Origin: Oscillospiraceae bacterium
Lineage (GTDB): Bacteria > Bacillota > Clostridia > Oscillospirales > Ruminococcaceae
Length of the DNA stretch: 64,000 nt
Direction of reading: 5' to 3'
Assembly (NCBI GenBank): GCA_017555565.1
Contig: JAFZGF010000051.1
Span: 45,337 to 109,336 of the forward strand
Under the pieces are notes generated by a model that did no database searches, was not told the DNA's origin, and saw nothing but the letters and a program-made list of their open reading frames with translations. A program made the translations under genes and the position numbers. Positions 1 to 8,088 of this stretch are shown here, one piece after another; the stretch's first letter is position 1, and each line of letters begins with the position of its first letter.

Positions 1-2
1 TA

Positions 3-623
3 GCAGCAGTTGTTGCAAAAGAAAACCCAGCAACAGTTGAAGAACTGCTTACAAAAGCTATGCCAAACGGTGATACAGTTGAAGCTGCACTCCAGGAAAA
101 AATCCTGGTTATCGGTGAAAACCTGAAAATCCGTCGTTTCGTAAGATACGAAGGTCCATGTGTAGCTTACATCCACGCAGGCGGCACACACGGCGTTCTG
201 GTAAACTTTGAAGTTTCTGACGAAGTATTTGCAAAACCTGAATTCGAAGCTTACGGTAAAGACATTGCTATGCAGATCGCAGCAGCAAACCCAACTTACC
301 TGGTAAGAGAAGATGTTCCTGCAGAAGTTCTGGATAAAGAAAAAGAAATTCTGACACAGCAGGCTATCAACGAAGGCAAACCAGCAGCTATCGCTGAAAA
401 AATGGTTGCAGGTAGAATTGCTAAATACTACAAAGAAAACTGTCTTGTAGAACAGGCATTTGTTAAAGATGATAAGCAGACAATTACTGCTTATACAAAC
501 GCTACAGCCAAAGAACTGGGCGGCGACATCAAAATCGTTGCATTCACACGTTTTGAAAAAGGTGAAGGCATCGAAAAGAAAGTTGACGACTTCGCAGCAG
601 AAGTTGCAGCTATGTCTAAATAA
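3..623 (+). CDS. tsf: Elongation factor Ts, C-terminal part (5' end outside window)
   Basis: EF-Ts is the guanine-nucleotide exchange factor that regenerates EF-Tu-GTP during translation elongation. The frame is open from base 3, so the gene enters from the left edge; about 207 residues are visible and the N-terminal UBA-like domain is missing. The dimerisation core is recognisable from the segments ENLKIRRFVRYEG, YIHAGGTHGVLVNF and GKDIAMQIAAANPTYL, followed by the coiled-coil segment around KEILTQQAINEGKP. A methionine at base 60 is internal and is not the start. A strong terminator follows directly. In Firmicutes tsf usually continues into pyrH and frr; here a 2.3-kb patch intervenes. Confidence 0.96.
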   Translation, partial: AAVVAKENPATVEELLTKAMPNGDTVEAALQEKILVIGENLKIRRFVRYEGPCVAYIHAGGTHGVLVNFEVSDEVFAKPEFEAYGKDIAMQIAAANPTYLVREDVPAEVLDKEKEILTQQAINEGKPAAIAEKMVAGRIAKYYKENCLVEQAFVKDDKQTITAYTNATAKELGGDIKIVAFTRFEKGEGIEKKVDDFAAEVAAMSK

Positions 624-642
624 TTTAACCTATGTTGAAAAT

Positions 643-677
643 CCCTTACAGCAGAAATGCTGTAAGGGTATTTTTTT
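643..677 (+). terminator. Rho-independent terminator of tsf
   Basis: A perfect 11-bp stem (643-653 with 658-668) closes a GAAA tetraloop and is followed by a T-rich tract. It lies 20 bases after the tsf stop codon and closes the presumed rpsB-tsf transcript. Confidence 0.93.
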
Positions 678-688
678 ATGTTTGAATA

Positions 689-697
689 TGATATAAT
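689..697 (+). promoter_or_regulatory. Extended -10 promoter for the small membrane protein gene
   Basis: TGATATAAT is a perfect TATAAT preceded by TGn, 27 bases upstream of the TTG start at 724. The expected -35 region falls in the terminator T-tract and is a poor match, so the promoter would rely on the extended -10. Confidence 0.45.
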
Positions 698-723
698 GAT
701 GAAAAAGAAATGGCGGTGATACC

Positions 724-942
724 TTGAAAAGAATTCATAATAAAAATATTTATAAAATTTTATTTATTATAGGATTATGCCCATTTTTAGCACCATTTAT
801 ATATTATTTTATACTTATATTTGCTCATAACGAACACTGGAACCTGTTTGATTTATGGATTTTATGGTCTTTTGTATATTGGCCTACATATATAGCCGGG
901 GTTATAACTATTGCATTTTCGGTGTATAAACTGAAAAAATAA
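724..942 (+). CDS. Small membrane protein of unknown function
   Basis: A 72-residue protein starting at TTG after a GGCGGTGAT ribosome-binding site. It has a short basic N-terminus (KRIHNKNIYK), a first hydrophobic segment at about residues 10-33, a polar aromatic linker (HNEHWNLFDLW), a second hydrophobic segment at about 45-66, and a lysine-rich tail. It is therefore probably a two-helix inner-membrane protein. I do not recognise a family. It lies between two terminators with its own promoter candidate, so it is probably monocistronic. The TTG start and short length leave some doubt that it is expressed. Confidence 0.6.
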   Translation: MKRIHNKNIYKILFIIGLCPFLAPFIYYFILIFAHNEHWNLFDLWILWSFVYWPTYIAGVITIAFSVYKLKK

Positions 943-945
943 ATA

Positions 946-979
946 AACAGCGACCTGTCTAAAAGGGTCACTGTTTTAA
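946..979. terminator. Bidirectional terminator between convergent genes
   Basis: The left arm AACAGCGACC (946-955) pairs with GGTCACTGTT (966-975) with one mismatch, followed by TTTT on the + strand. Read from the - strand the hairpin follows the end of the substrate-binding protein gene. It therefore separates the two convergent genes ending at 942 and 993. Confidence 0.6.
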
Positions 980-992
980 TGTGTTGTAATAA

Positions 993-1958
993 TCAAAGGT
1001 CGCTGTCCTCATCAAATTCTTTTTGAGAATCCAGGAACATAGTATTCATATTTATTTTGGCAAAGTTTTCTATCAATATTTCTTTATCATATCCAAGCTG
1101 TTCGTATACCTGGTTATTTATAGCGGCGAAAGTATGTGCGCTTCTGATAACCGGCACATCAATAGGACTTTTTTCTTCAATCAGCAGTTTTTCAGCCAGC
1201 TGCATAAATTCAGCATCCCCATCTTTATAAAGGCTGCCCATACCCATAAAAGCCCCGTTTATTGTAAAGGCGTGGGATCCAGTGAACTGTGGAACACCAG
1301 CAGCAGTAAAAACTGGAGAAATTTCCATTTCAGCACTCATTACAGTATTGTCAGTTGGTGTCAATACAGCATCTACGCCTTCTGAAATAAGAAATTTTAC
1401 TGCATCAAGTACATCAGCTTTACAGCTTGGGTTTGCTTCAATCCACTGTATACCAAGTTTTTCGAGATAATCTTTTGCCTCTTCAATTGGCATTTTGGAA
1501 GAAAATTCGGAAGAATTATATAAAAGGCCTATTTTTTTTGCATTTGGTACTGCGGCAAGTGCCACCTGGGCCAATCTACCACCATCAAGAGAGTCTGATG
1601 TACCGGTAATATAAAGACCAGGCTTTTCAAAAGAGTCTATAACATTTGCACTGATAGGGTCAGAAACTGCTCGGAACAGCATATTGATTTTGTTTTCTGC
1701 CAGGATTTCCTTCATAGCTACAGTTGGTGGTGTGGCAATGCTTATTACAAGATCTACTTTAGCACTGGCGAGTTCTTTACCGGCTTTTTTCATCAGTTCA
1801 TTGTCTGCTTTACAATCGTATACATAATTCTCGTAATCAAATGTTATGCCGTATTTTTCACCCAATTCTTTCAAACAATTCTTTGCACCGAGTTCAATGC
1901 GGTTAAGCGAAGCGTGGTCAGTATATTTAACGATACCTATTTTATAACTTTTCTTCAT
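993..1958 (-). CDS. ABC-type substrate-binding protein (TrpX/PF04392-like) without signal peptide
   Basis: A 321-residue protein of the periplasmic-binding-protein fold, resembling the TrpX/YtqJ ABC_sub_bind group. The first lobe begins KIGIVKYTDHASLNRIELG; later landmarks are LVISIATPPTVAMKE, RAVSDPISANV and VDAVLTPTDNTVMSA. ATG at 1958 is chosen because GAGGT lies five bases upstream; the longer TTG start at 1973 would overlap that site. The first beta strand starts at about residue 5, so there is no hydrophobic leader and no lipobox cysteine, and an in-frame stop at 1998-2000 excludes an upstream extension. No permease or ATPase gene is adjacent. Family members normally are exported lipoproteins that bind amino acids or other small ligands; this copy looks cytosolic. 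The ligand is unknown. Confidence 0.85.
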   Translation of the reverse strand: MKKSYKIGIVKYTDHASLNRIELGAKNCLKELGEKYGITFDYENYVYDCKADNELMKKAGKELASAKVDLVISIATPPTVAMKEILAENKINMLFRAVSDPISANVIDSFEKPGLYITGTSDSLDGGRLAQVALAAVPNAKKIGLLYNSSEFSSKMPIEEAKDYLEKLGIQWIEANPSCKADVLDAVKFLISEGVDAVLTPTDNTVMSAEMEISPVFTAAGVPQFTGSHAFTINGAFMGMGSLYKDGDAEFMQLAEKLLIEEKSPIDVPVIRSAHTFAAINNQVYEQLGYDKEILIENFAKINMNTMFLDSQKEFDEDSDL

Positions 1959-2028
1959 ATATACCTCAAACAATACGAATTTTATATTATTATATAGCTA
2001 AATACATTAAAAGACAATTATATTTATA

Positions 2029-2058
2029 TTGTTAACTTATGTAGATTTATATTATAAT
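2029..2058 (+). promoter_or_regulatory. Sigma-A-like promoter of the hydrolase gene
   Basis: TTGTTA (2029-2034), an 18-base spacer and a perfect TATAAT (2053-2058), with the start codon 30 bases downstream. It lies in the 129-base divergent gap between the binding protein and the hydrolase. Confidence 0.6.
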
Positions 2059-2087
2059 ACCTATATAAAGTTTTTTCGGGTGATTGT

Positions 2088-2837
2088 ATGGTTTTCAGGG
2101 AATATGGTAACAAAAATGACAAAGTTGTTGTTCTTTTGCACGGCGGTGGTCTCGCCGGATGGGGATATGAATCTGTTGCACAGAAATTATCAGAAAAGTA
2201 TCATATAATTTTACCTGATATTGATGGACATGGGGATTCTGACAGAGATTTTATATCTATAGAAAACAATGCGCAACATATAGTAGAGTATATAAACAAC
2301 AATCACAATGGAAAAGTGTTTGCAATTGGAGGCTTATCCCTTGGCGGACAAATTGCGTTGGAAATTCTGTCGCAAAAGGCAGATATATGTGAATATGCTT
2401 TTATTGAAAGTACACTTGTTGTTCCATCAAAGTTTACTGAAATTATGGTTAAGCCGTTGATTGACTGTTCATATTTTCTAATAAATAAACCTTGGTTTGC
2501 AAAGATGCAGTTTGATTATTTAAAAATTGATAAGACTCTGTTCGAACATTATTACAGAGACAGTTGTAAAATTACAAAAAACAATATGATTTCCTTTTTA
2601 AAAGCCAATACAACCTATAGATTAAAGCAATCATTGAATAAAACAAAAGCAAAGGTAATAGTTCTGGCAGGTGGGAAGGAGCAAAAAAATATAATCAGGT
2701 CATCACATTTAATTGCTGATAAAATTCCAGAAAGTTGTGTAGAAATAATACCGGAACTATACCACGGTCAGCTTTCGATGAATTTTTCAGAAAGATATAT
2801 CGGTATTTTTAATAAATATATTAAGCAGACAAAGTAA
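2088..2837 (+). CDS. Alpha/beta hydrolase
   Basis: A 249-residue single-domain serine hydrolase. It shows the oxyanion-hole motif LLHGGGLAG near residue 18, the strand LPDIDGHGDSD, the nucleophile elbow GLSLGG with Ser84, and a C-terminal catalytic histidine in ELYHGQ (His226). The usual acid position after VIVLAGG reads KEQ, so a glutamate may replace aspartate or the acid may lie elsewhere. There is no signal peptide, so it is predicted to be cytosolic. The substrate cannot be inferred. RBS GGGTGAT precedes ATG. It is a lone gene with its own promoter. Codon choice is more AT-rich than in the neighbouring translation genes. Confidence 0.85.
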   Translation: MVFREYGNKNDKVVVLLHGGGLAGWGYESVAQKLSEKYHIILPDIDGHGDSDRDFISIENNAQHIVEYINNNHNGKVFAIGGLSLGGQIALEILSQKADICEYAFIESTLVVPSKFTEIMVKPLIDCSYFLINKPWFAKMQFDYLKIDKTLFEHYYRDSCKITKNNMISFLKANTTYRLKQSLNKTKAKVIVLAGGKEQKNIIRSSHLIADKIPESCVEIIPELYHGQLSMNFSERYIGIFNKYIKQTK

Positions 2838-2881
2838 AAGGTTTATTAATTTTTTGTTCACATAAAACATGATAATTATTC

Positions 2882-2910
2882 TTTACTTTACATGCCAAAT
2901 ATAGTAAAAT
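2882..2910 (+). promoter_or_regulatory. Candidate promoter of the pyrH operon
   Basis: TTTACT (2882-2887), a 17-base spacer and TAAAAT (2905-2910) lie 38 bases upstream of pyrH. The match is imperfect and overlapping alternatives exist (TTTACA at 2887-2892 with TAAGAT). A promoter is expected here because pyrH is cut off from tsf. Confidence 0.4.
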
Positions 2911-2947
2911 AAGATAAAATAATGTGTAATATAGCGGGGTAACCAAT

Positions 2948-3652
2948 ATGTCTATCAAATATAACAGAGTATTGATTAAATTAAGTGGTGAAGCTCTGGC
3001 CGGCGATAAAGGCTTTGGTCTGGACTATCCTACAGTACTTGAAATCTGTAAAAATATTAAAGATGCACACGAACTTGGTGCAGAAATTGCTATTGTAGTG
3101 GGTGGCGGCAACTTTTGGCGTGGCCGTACATCAGGTGATATGGAAAGAACAAGAGCTGACCAGATTGGTATGCTGGCAACAGTTATGAATGCTCTTTCAG
3201 TAGCAGATGCTCTGGAAAAACTGGGTGTTGAAGTAAGAGTACAGGCTGCTCTCCAGATGCAGCAGGTTGCTGAACCTTATATCAGAAACCGCGCTACAAG
3301 ACATCTTGAAAAAGGCAGAGTAGTTATTTTTGCCTGCGGTACAGGTAACCCATTCTTCTCAACAGATACTGCAGCAGCTCTCAGAGCAGCTGAAATCAAT
3401 GCCGATATCATTTTCAAAGCAACTATGGTTGATGGCGTTTATAACAAAGACCCTAAAAAATATCCTGATGCTGTTAAATATGATACACTGTCATTCACAC
3501 AGGTTCTCAATGACCAGCTGAACGTTATGGATATGACAGCCGCTACAATGTGCCGTGACAACAAATTGCCAATTCTTGTTTTTGATATGGCTGATGGTAA
3601 CATTGTAAAAGCAATCAATGGTGAACCAATCGGTACACTGGTACAGGAATAA
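2948..3652 (+). CDS. pyrH: UMP kinase
   Basis: Phosphorylates UMP to UDP with ATP, the committed step towards UTP and CTP; it is a hexameric cytosolic enzyme of the amino-acid-kinase fold. The 234-residue length is normal. Visible signatures are LIKLSGEAL near the N-terminus (phosphate loop), [10 protein letters not shown], the arginine/aspartate segment [22 protein letters not shown], and the nucleotide-binding segment [13 protein letters not shown] follows GCGGGGT. frr begins 15 bases after the stop, the standard bacterial arrangement. Confidence 0.97.
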   Translation: MSIKYNRVLIKLSGEALAGDKGFGLDYPTVLEICKNIKDAHELGAEIAIVVGGGNFWRGRTSGDMERTRADQIGMLATVMNALSVADALEKLGVEVRVQAALQMQQVAEPYIRNRATRHLEKGRVVIFACGTGNPFFSTDTAAALRAAEINADIIFKATMVDGVYNKDPKKYPDAVKYDTLSFTQVLNDQLNVMDMTAATMCRDNKLPILVFDMADGNIVKAINGEPIGTLVQE

Positions 3653-3667
3653 AGGAGAGTATAGATT

Positions 3668-4213
3668 ATGACAAAAAAATTTGAAGAAAAAATGACAAGT
3701 GCTGTAAAGCATCTTGAAGCAGAATATGCATCAGTTCGTGCAGGTAGAGCAAATCCAGGCGTTCTTGATAAAGTAACAGTTGACTACTATGGTGTTGCTA
3801 CTCCTATCAACCAGGTGGCTTCCGTTTCAGTTACAGAAGCAAGAACACTTTCTATCCAGCCATGGGACAGAAGTCTGCTTAAACCTGTAGTTAAAGCTAT
3901 CCAGATGTCCGATGTTGGCATCAACCCAATTGACGACGGTATCAGCATTCGTCTTGTATTCCCAGCTCCAACAGAAGAACGTCGTAAAGCCCTTGCAAAA
4001 GATGTATCCAAAATGGCTGAAGATGCAAAAGTTGCAGTAAGAAATGTAAGACGCGATGCAATGGATAAATTCAAAGCTGCTAAAAAAGCTGGCGAACTTA
4101 CAGAAGACGACCAGAAAAAACTGGAAGAAAAAATGCAGAAAATTACAGATAAATTCATCAAGGAAATTGATGAAGTTGCAGCCAAGAAAACTAAAGAAGT
4201 TATGGAACTGTAA
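3668..4213 (+). CDS. frr: Ribosome recycling factor
   Basis: Splits post-termination ribosomes together with EF-G. It has 181 residues against about 185 for the family. It carries the hallmark segments HLEAEYASVRAGRANPGVLD, IQPWDRSLLKPVVKAI, GINPIDDGISIRL and the helical stretch with VRNVRRDAMDKFK. An AGGAGAG ribosome-binding site precedes ATG. It is co-transcribed with pyrH and followed by a terminator. Confidence 0.97.
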   Translation: MTKKFEEKMTSAVKHLEAEYASVRAGRANPGVLDKVTVDYYGVATPINQVASVSVTEARTLSIQPWDRSLLKPVVKAIQMSDVGINPIDDGISIRLVFPAPTEERRKALAKDVSKMAEDAKVAVRNVRRDAMDKFKAAKKAGELTEDDQKKLEEKMQKITDKFIKEIDEVAAKKTKEVMEL

Positions 4214-4236
4214 TTCATTTACTGAGTCTATTTATC

Positions 4237-4271
4237 AAGGGGCATATGGTATAATATGCCCTTTATTTTTT
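4237..4271 (+). terminator. Terminator after frr
   Basis: A ten-pair stem (4237-4246 with 4255-4264, one G-U pair) closes an 8-base loop and runs into a T-rich tail. The loop contains most of an extended -10 promoter (separate entry). Confidence 0.75.
4247..4255 (+). promoter_or_regulatory. Extended -10 element inside the terminator loop, ahead of uppS
   Basis: TGGTATAAT sits in the loop and first base of the 3' arm of the frr terminator. Initiation about 6-7 bases downstream would give a leader that lacks the hairpin and drive uppS onwards. The -35 region (TCTATT at 4227-4232) is weak. The identical element TGGTATAAT recurs in the asp23, tig and tRNA promoters of this window. Confidence 0.45.
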
Positions 4272-4295
4272 CATATACAATAAATGAGGAAAATT

Positions 4296-5003
4296 ATGGA
4301 TAAAAATATTGTGATACCTAAACATATTGGTATTATCATGGATGGCAATGGTCGCTGGGCAAAGAAAAGAATGCTGCCACGAAATATGGGTCACAAAAAG
4401 GGGGCCGAAGTTTTTCAGGATATTACAAGATACTGTAATGAACTGGGTCTTGAGTCAGTAACTTTCTATGCCTTTTCAACAGAAAACTGGAAAAGACCTA
4501 TAGAAGAAGTAAACGGAATAATGTCCCTTCTTAAAGAATATCTTATAAAGGCTTTTGACTACGAAAAAGAAAATAACAGAGTAGTTTTTCTCGGTGATAA
4601 ATCTGCTTTCAGCGGTGAACTGCTGGAACTTATGCTGGATATCGAAGAAAAAACAAAAGACAGAAAAGGTATGACATTAAATATCGCCCTTAACTATGGC
4701 GCAAGAAATGAGATTGTACATGCAACAAAGTCTATTGCTGAAATGGTTAAAAACGGAGAAATAAGCATAGATGATATTGATGAACAGCTCATTAGTGATA
4801 ACCTTTATACAAAAGGTCAGCCAGACCCTGACTTCATCCTCAGACCAAGCGGAGAAAAACGTATTTCAAACTTCTTGCTGTGGCAGATAGCCTATTCAGA
4901 ATTTGTGTATATGGATGTTCTCTGGCCTGATTTTACTAGAAAAGATTTAGACGATGCCATCATTGAATTTAACAGAAGAAACAGAAGATTTGGTGGCGTT
5001 TAA
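4296..5003 (+). CDS. uppS: Isoprenyl (undecaprenyl) diphosphate synthase
   Basis: Condenses isopentenyl diphosphate onto farnesyl diphosphate in cis to make undecaprenyl diphosphate, the lipid carrier for peptidoglycan. It contains HIGIIMDGNGRWAKKR with the catalytic aspartate, the segment FYAFSTENWKRP, and the C-terminal signature DFILRPSGEKRISNF. I place the start at 4296 (235 aa) because GAGGA at 4286-4290 is then the ribosome-binding site; the ATG at 4284 would overlap it. Ten bases separate it from cdsA. Confidence 0.96.
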   Translation: MDKNIVIPKHIGIIMDGNGRWAKKRMLPRNMGHKKGAEVFQDITRYCNELGLESVTFYAFSTENWKRPIEEVNGIMSLLKEYLIKAFDYEKENNRVVFLGDKSAFSGELLELMLDIEEKTKDRKGMTLNIALNYGARNEIVHATKSIAEMVKNGEISIDDIDEQLISDNLYTKGQPDPDFILRPSGEKRISNFLLWQIAYSEFVYMDVLWPDFTRKDLDDAIIEFNRRNRRFGGV

Positions 5004-5012
5004 GGAGTTTAT

Positions 5013-5888
5013 ATGAAAACGAGAGTTATTTCTTCATTGGCAGGTATTGCTTTATTACTTGTTATATTGACTGCTTTTCATAAAGTAACTTTTAATATAA
5101 TTGCTGTAATAGTATATCTTATATCTTTGTGGGAAATAAGAGGAACATTTAAAGAAAAGAACACAGATGTGGTATATATGGTGCTGGCTGTTTTGGGGGC
5201 ATATTTCCTTCTTCAGCCATATGTACCGCAGGTTAACCATATGTTTATTGTGTGGTTTGTTATGACAGCATTTGCTGCCTCAGTTGTGTTCAACTTCCAT
5301 ACTATAGATTTCAAAAATGTGTCTGCAAGCCTGCTATTTGGTATTTATGTACTTATGGGATTCTATTCAATATTGAATATGAAAACAAATATGCCATATG
5401 CAACATTCGGTTGGGATTCAACATTTATGTTTATATCTTGCTGTACCATTGCCTGGGGTGCTGATGTATTTGCTTATTTTGCAGGTTATTTTTTCGGTAA
5501 ACATAAACTTGCACCTACTTTAAGCCCTAAAAAGACTAAAGAAGGGGCAGTAGGCGGTACAGTTGGCTCAATAGTTGTAACCTGGGTATTTTTCTGGCTT
5601 TACAGTGTGGTGAAACCTATTATTGAGGGTACAGGTATTGCTTATACCATTACACCAAAACAGCTTGCTTTGCTTGGTGTTCTTGCATTTGTAGGTAGTT
5701 TTTACAGCATGTTTGGTGATCTGTTTGCTTCAGCCATCAAGAGACAGGTTGGCATAAAGGACTATGGCAATATTATGCCAGGTCATGGTGGTGTGCTTGA
5801 TAGATTTGACAGTGTGATTCTTGTATCACCACTGGTAAGCGCATTGTCATTTGTTGTTGTAAGCCGGGGAGGTGTTTTCAATGTATAA
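5013..5888 (+). CDS. cdsA: Phosphatidate cytidylyltransferase
   Basis: Makes CDP-diacylglycerol from phosphatidate and CTP, the branch-point precursor of membrane phospholipids. It is a 291-residue integral membrane protein with about eight hydrophobic segments. The CDS signature is intact at the C-terminal end: FGDLFASAIKR followed by KDYGNIMPGHGGVLDRFDS. An AAGGAG site precedes ATG. It overlaps the dxr start by eight bases, suggesting translational coupling. Confidence 0.95.
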   Translation: MKTRVISSLAGIALLLVILTAFHKVTFNIIAVIVYLISLWEIRGTFKEKNTDVVYMVLAVLGAYFLLQPYVPQVNHMFIVWFVMTAFAASVVFNFHTIDFKNVSASLLFGIYVLMGFYSILNMKTNMPYATFGWDSTFMFISCCTIAWGADVFAYFAGYFFGKHKLAPTLSPKKTKEGAVGGTVGSIVVTWVFFWLYSVVKPIIEGTGIAYTITPKQLALLGVLAFVGSFYSMFGDLFASAIKRQVGIKDYGNIMPGHGGVLDRFDSVILVSPLVSALSFVVVSRGGVFNV

Positions 5889-7035
5889 AAATATAATTGT
5901 TCTTGGCTCCACAGGATCTATTGGTACTCAAACACTTGATGTGTGTCGTAAACACAATATCAATGTAATTGCTATTTCTGCAAACAGAAGTGTTGAAACT
6001 ATCGAACAGCAGATTTTAGAATTCAAACCGGAATATGTATGCTTAACAGATGAAGCCGCAGGCAATAATTTTAAAAGCAGGGCAGAAGAATTGGGAGTAA
6101 AGCTTCTTATTGGTAAGCAGGGATTGGTTACATTGGCTCAATTAGAAGTTGAAGATACAGTTGTCCTTAATGCAGTTGTGGGCATTGCAGGGCTTGAAGC
6201 AACACTGGCGGCTATTGAAAGCGGCAAGGATGTTGCTCTTGCCAATAAAGAAAGTCTTGTTACAGGCGGAAAACTGGTTATGGATGCTGTAAAACGCAAC
6301 AACGTAAAACTTTTGCCTGTAGATAGCGAACATTCTGCAATTTTCCAGTGTCTTCAGGACCCATACAGTGCAAAGAAGCTGAAAAAAATTATTCTTACTG
6401 CTTCTGGTGGTCCTTTCTTTGGATATACAAAAGAACAACTGGAAACAGTTACAAAAGCCCAGGCCCTTAAACATCCTAACTGGTCCATGGGTTCAAAAAT
6501 TACAATAGATTCTGCATCACTTATGAACAAAGGGCTTGAACTTATTGAAGCAGTATGGCTTTTTGATGTTAAGCCAAGTGATGTCCAGATAGTAGTACAC
6601 AGACAGAGTATCATTCATTCAGCGGTACAGTATGTTGACAACAGCGTAATTGCACAGCTGGGTGTGCCTGATATGCGTCTGCCTATTCAGTATGCAATCA
6701 CTTATCCAGACAGATTTGAATGCCCAGCAGATGAACTGGACTTTTTCGCAATGAAAGACCTTACATTTGCTCCGGCAGATCCAGATACATTCCTTTGTCT
6801 GAAAGCTGCAATTGAAGCTATCGATAGAGGTGGTTTGTATCCTTGTGCTGTGAACGGTGCAAACGAAAGAGCCGTTCAGCTGTTCCTTGAAGATAAGATT
6901 GCATTTGCCGACATCGGCAGAATTGTTTACAAAGTGCTTTCATATTTTGATTTCTCCAGCGAATATACTTTGGAAGAAGTATTTGAAACTGACAGAAAGG
7001 CAAGGGCCTTTGTAGACGCAGAATTATTGAAATAG
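5881..7035 (+). CDS. dxr: 1-deoxy-D-xylulose 5-phosphate reductoisomerase
   Basis: Second enzyme of the MEP isoprenoid pathway; converts DXP to 2-C-methyl-erythritol 4-phosphate with NADPH and a divalent metal. It shows the NADPH-binding motif LGSTGSIGTQTLDV, the metal and substrate segment VDSEHSAIFQ, and NWSMGSKITIDSASLMNKG. Start ATG at 5881 (384 aa) is preferred over GTG at 5872 because GGGGAGG at 5866-5872 gives an eight-base spacing. It is embedded between cdsA and rseP. dxs and ispA, from the same route, lie 38 kb downstream. Confidence 0.97.
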   Translation: MYKNIIVLGSTGSIGTQTLDVCRKHNINVIAISANRSVETIEQQILEFKPEYVCLTDEAAGNNFKSRAEELGVKLLIGKQGLVTLAQLEVEDTVVLNAVVGIAGLEATLAAIESGKDVALANKESLVTGGKLVMDAVKRNNVKLLPVDSEHSAIFQCLQDPYSAKKLKKIILTASGGPFFGYTKEQLETVTKAQALKHPNWSMGSKITIDSASLMNKGLELIEAVWLFDVKPSDVQIVVHRQSIIHSAVQYVDNSVIAQLGVPDMRLPIQYAITYPDRFECPADELDFFAMKDLTFAPADPDTFLCLKAAIEAIDRGGLYPCAVNGANERAVQLFLEDKIAFADIGRIVYKVLSYFDFSSEYTLEEVFETDRKARAFVDAELLK

Positions 7036-7051
7036 AGGTTTTTATTATTTA

Positions 7052-8074
7052 ATGAGCATAATTGTTTCTATTTTGGTTTTCAGCGTGGTAATAATTATCC
7101 ATGAACTTGGACATTTTATCATGGCGAAAGCAAGTGGAATTAAAGTAAATGAATTCAGCATAGGTATGGGGCCACAGTTGTTTGGCAAAACAATAGGGGA
7201 AACAGAATACTCTGTTCGAGCATTTCCTATAGGTGGATATGTTGCAATGGAAGGTGAAGATGAAGAAAGTGATGCAGAAGGTTCATTTAATTCTGTACCT
7301 GTCCAGAGCCGCATAGGTGTTGTTATAGCAGGCGCTGTAATGAATATGGTACTGGGATTTCTGGTGCTGCTTTACCTTACCAATATGCAGACATACATTA
7401 CAAGTAAAACTGTAAGTAGCTTTTATGAAGGTGCTATGACTCAGCAGACAGGTCTTCAGGTTGGCGATGAAATTATTGCTATAAATGGCAGAAAATGTTA
7501 TATAGCCAATGATGTAATATATGAATTTGCAAGAACACAAAATGGTGTTGCAGATTTTACCGTAATCCGTGATGGTAAAAAAATCGAACTGGAAGACGTA
7601 ACATTTGAAACATATACAGATGAAGAAACAGGCCTTAAACAGATGGTTATTGATTTTACTGTTGAACCGATAACAAAAACTGTTTCAACTGTGCTGACGG
7701 AAGCTGCAAACTGGACTATATCTCTTGCCAGAATGGTTTTTCTCAGTCTTGTAGACCTTATTACCGGTAATGTTGCCATTAATCAGATGTCAGGTCCGGT
7801 TGGTATAGTGTCTACCATAAGTGAGGCTGTAAGTTATGGCATTGAATCTGTTCTTATGATTCTTGCTATGATTACCATCAACCTTGGTGTGTTTAACCTT
7901 CTTCCATTTCCGGCACTTGATGGAGGCAGACTGGTATTTCTTCTGATAGAACTTGTACGTGGTAAGCCTATTGATCAGAAATATGAAATGTGGGTTAATG
8001 GCGCAGGCATGCTGGTTTTATTTGCGTTTATGATTTTTGTTACTTTTAGCGATATTACACGCTTATTCAGATAA
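7052..8074 (+). CDS. rseP: Site-2 zinc metalloprotease RseP family
   Basis: An intramembrane protease that cleaves single-pass membrane substrates such as anti-sigma factors and signal-peptide remnants. It has 340 residues. The zinc motif HELGH lies in the first transmembrane segment, a PDZ domain spans roughly residues 110-190 (QTGLQVGDEIIAINGRK), and the third zinc ligand is in NLLPFPALDGGRL. GAGG is 13 bases from ATG, longer than usual. The operon position between dxr and ispG is typical of Firmicutes. No specific substrate can be inferred from the context. Confidence 0.94.
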   Translation: MSIIVSILVFSVVIIIHELGHFIMAKASGIKVNEFSIGMGPQLFGKTIGETEYSVRAFPIGGYVAMEGEDEESDAEGSFNSVPVQSRIGVVIAGAVMNMVLGFLVLLYLTNMQTYITSKTVSSFYEGAMTQQTGLQVGDEIIAINGRKCYIANDVIYEFARTQNGVADFTVIRDGKKIELEDVTFETYTDEETGLKQMVIDFTVEPITKTVSTVLTEAANWTISLARMVFLSLVDLITGNVAINQMSGPVGIVSTISEAVSYGIESVLMILAMITINLGVFNLLPFPALDGGRLVFLLIELVRGKPIDQKYEMWVNGAGMLVLFAFMIFVTFSDITRLFR

Positions 8075-8088
8075 AAATGGTGAATTTT

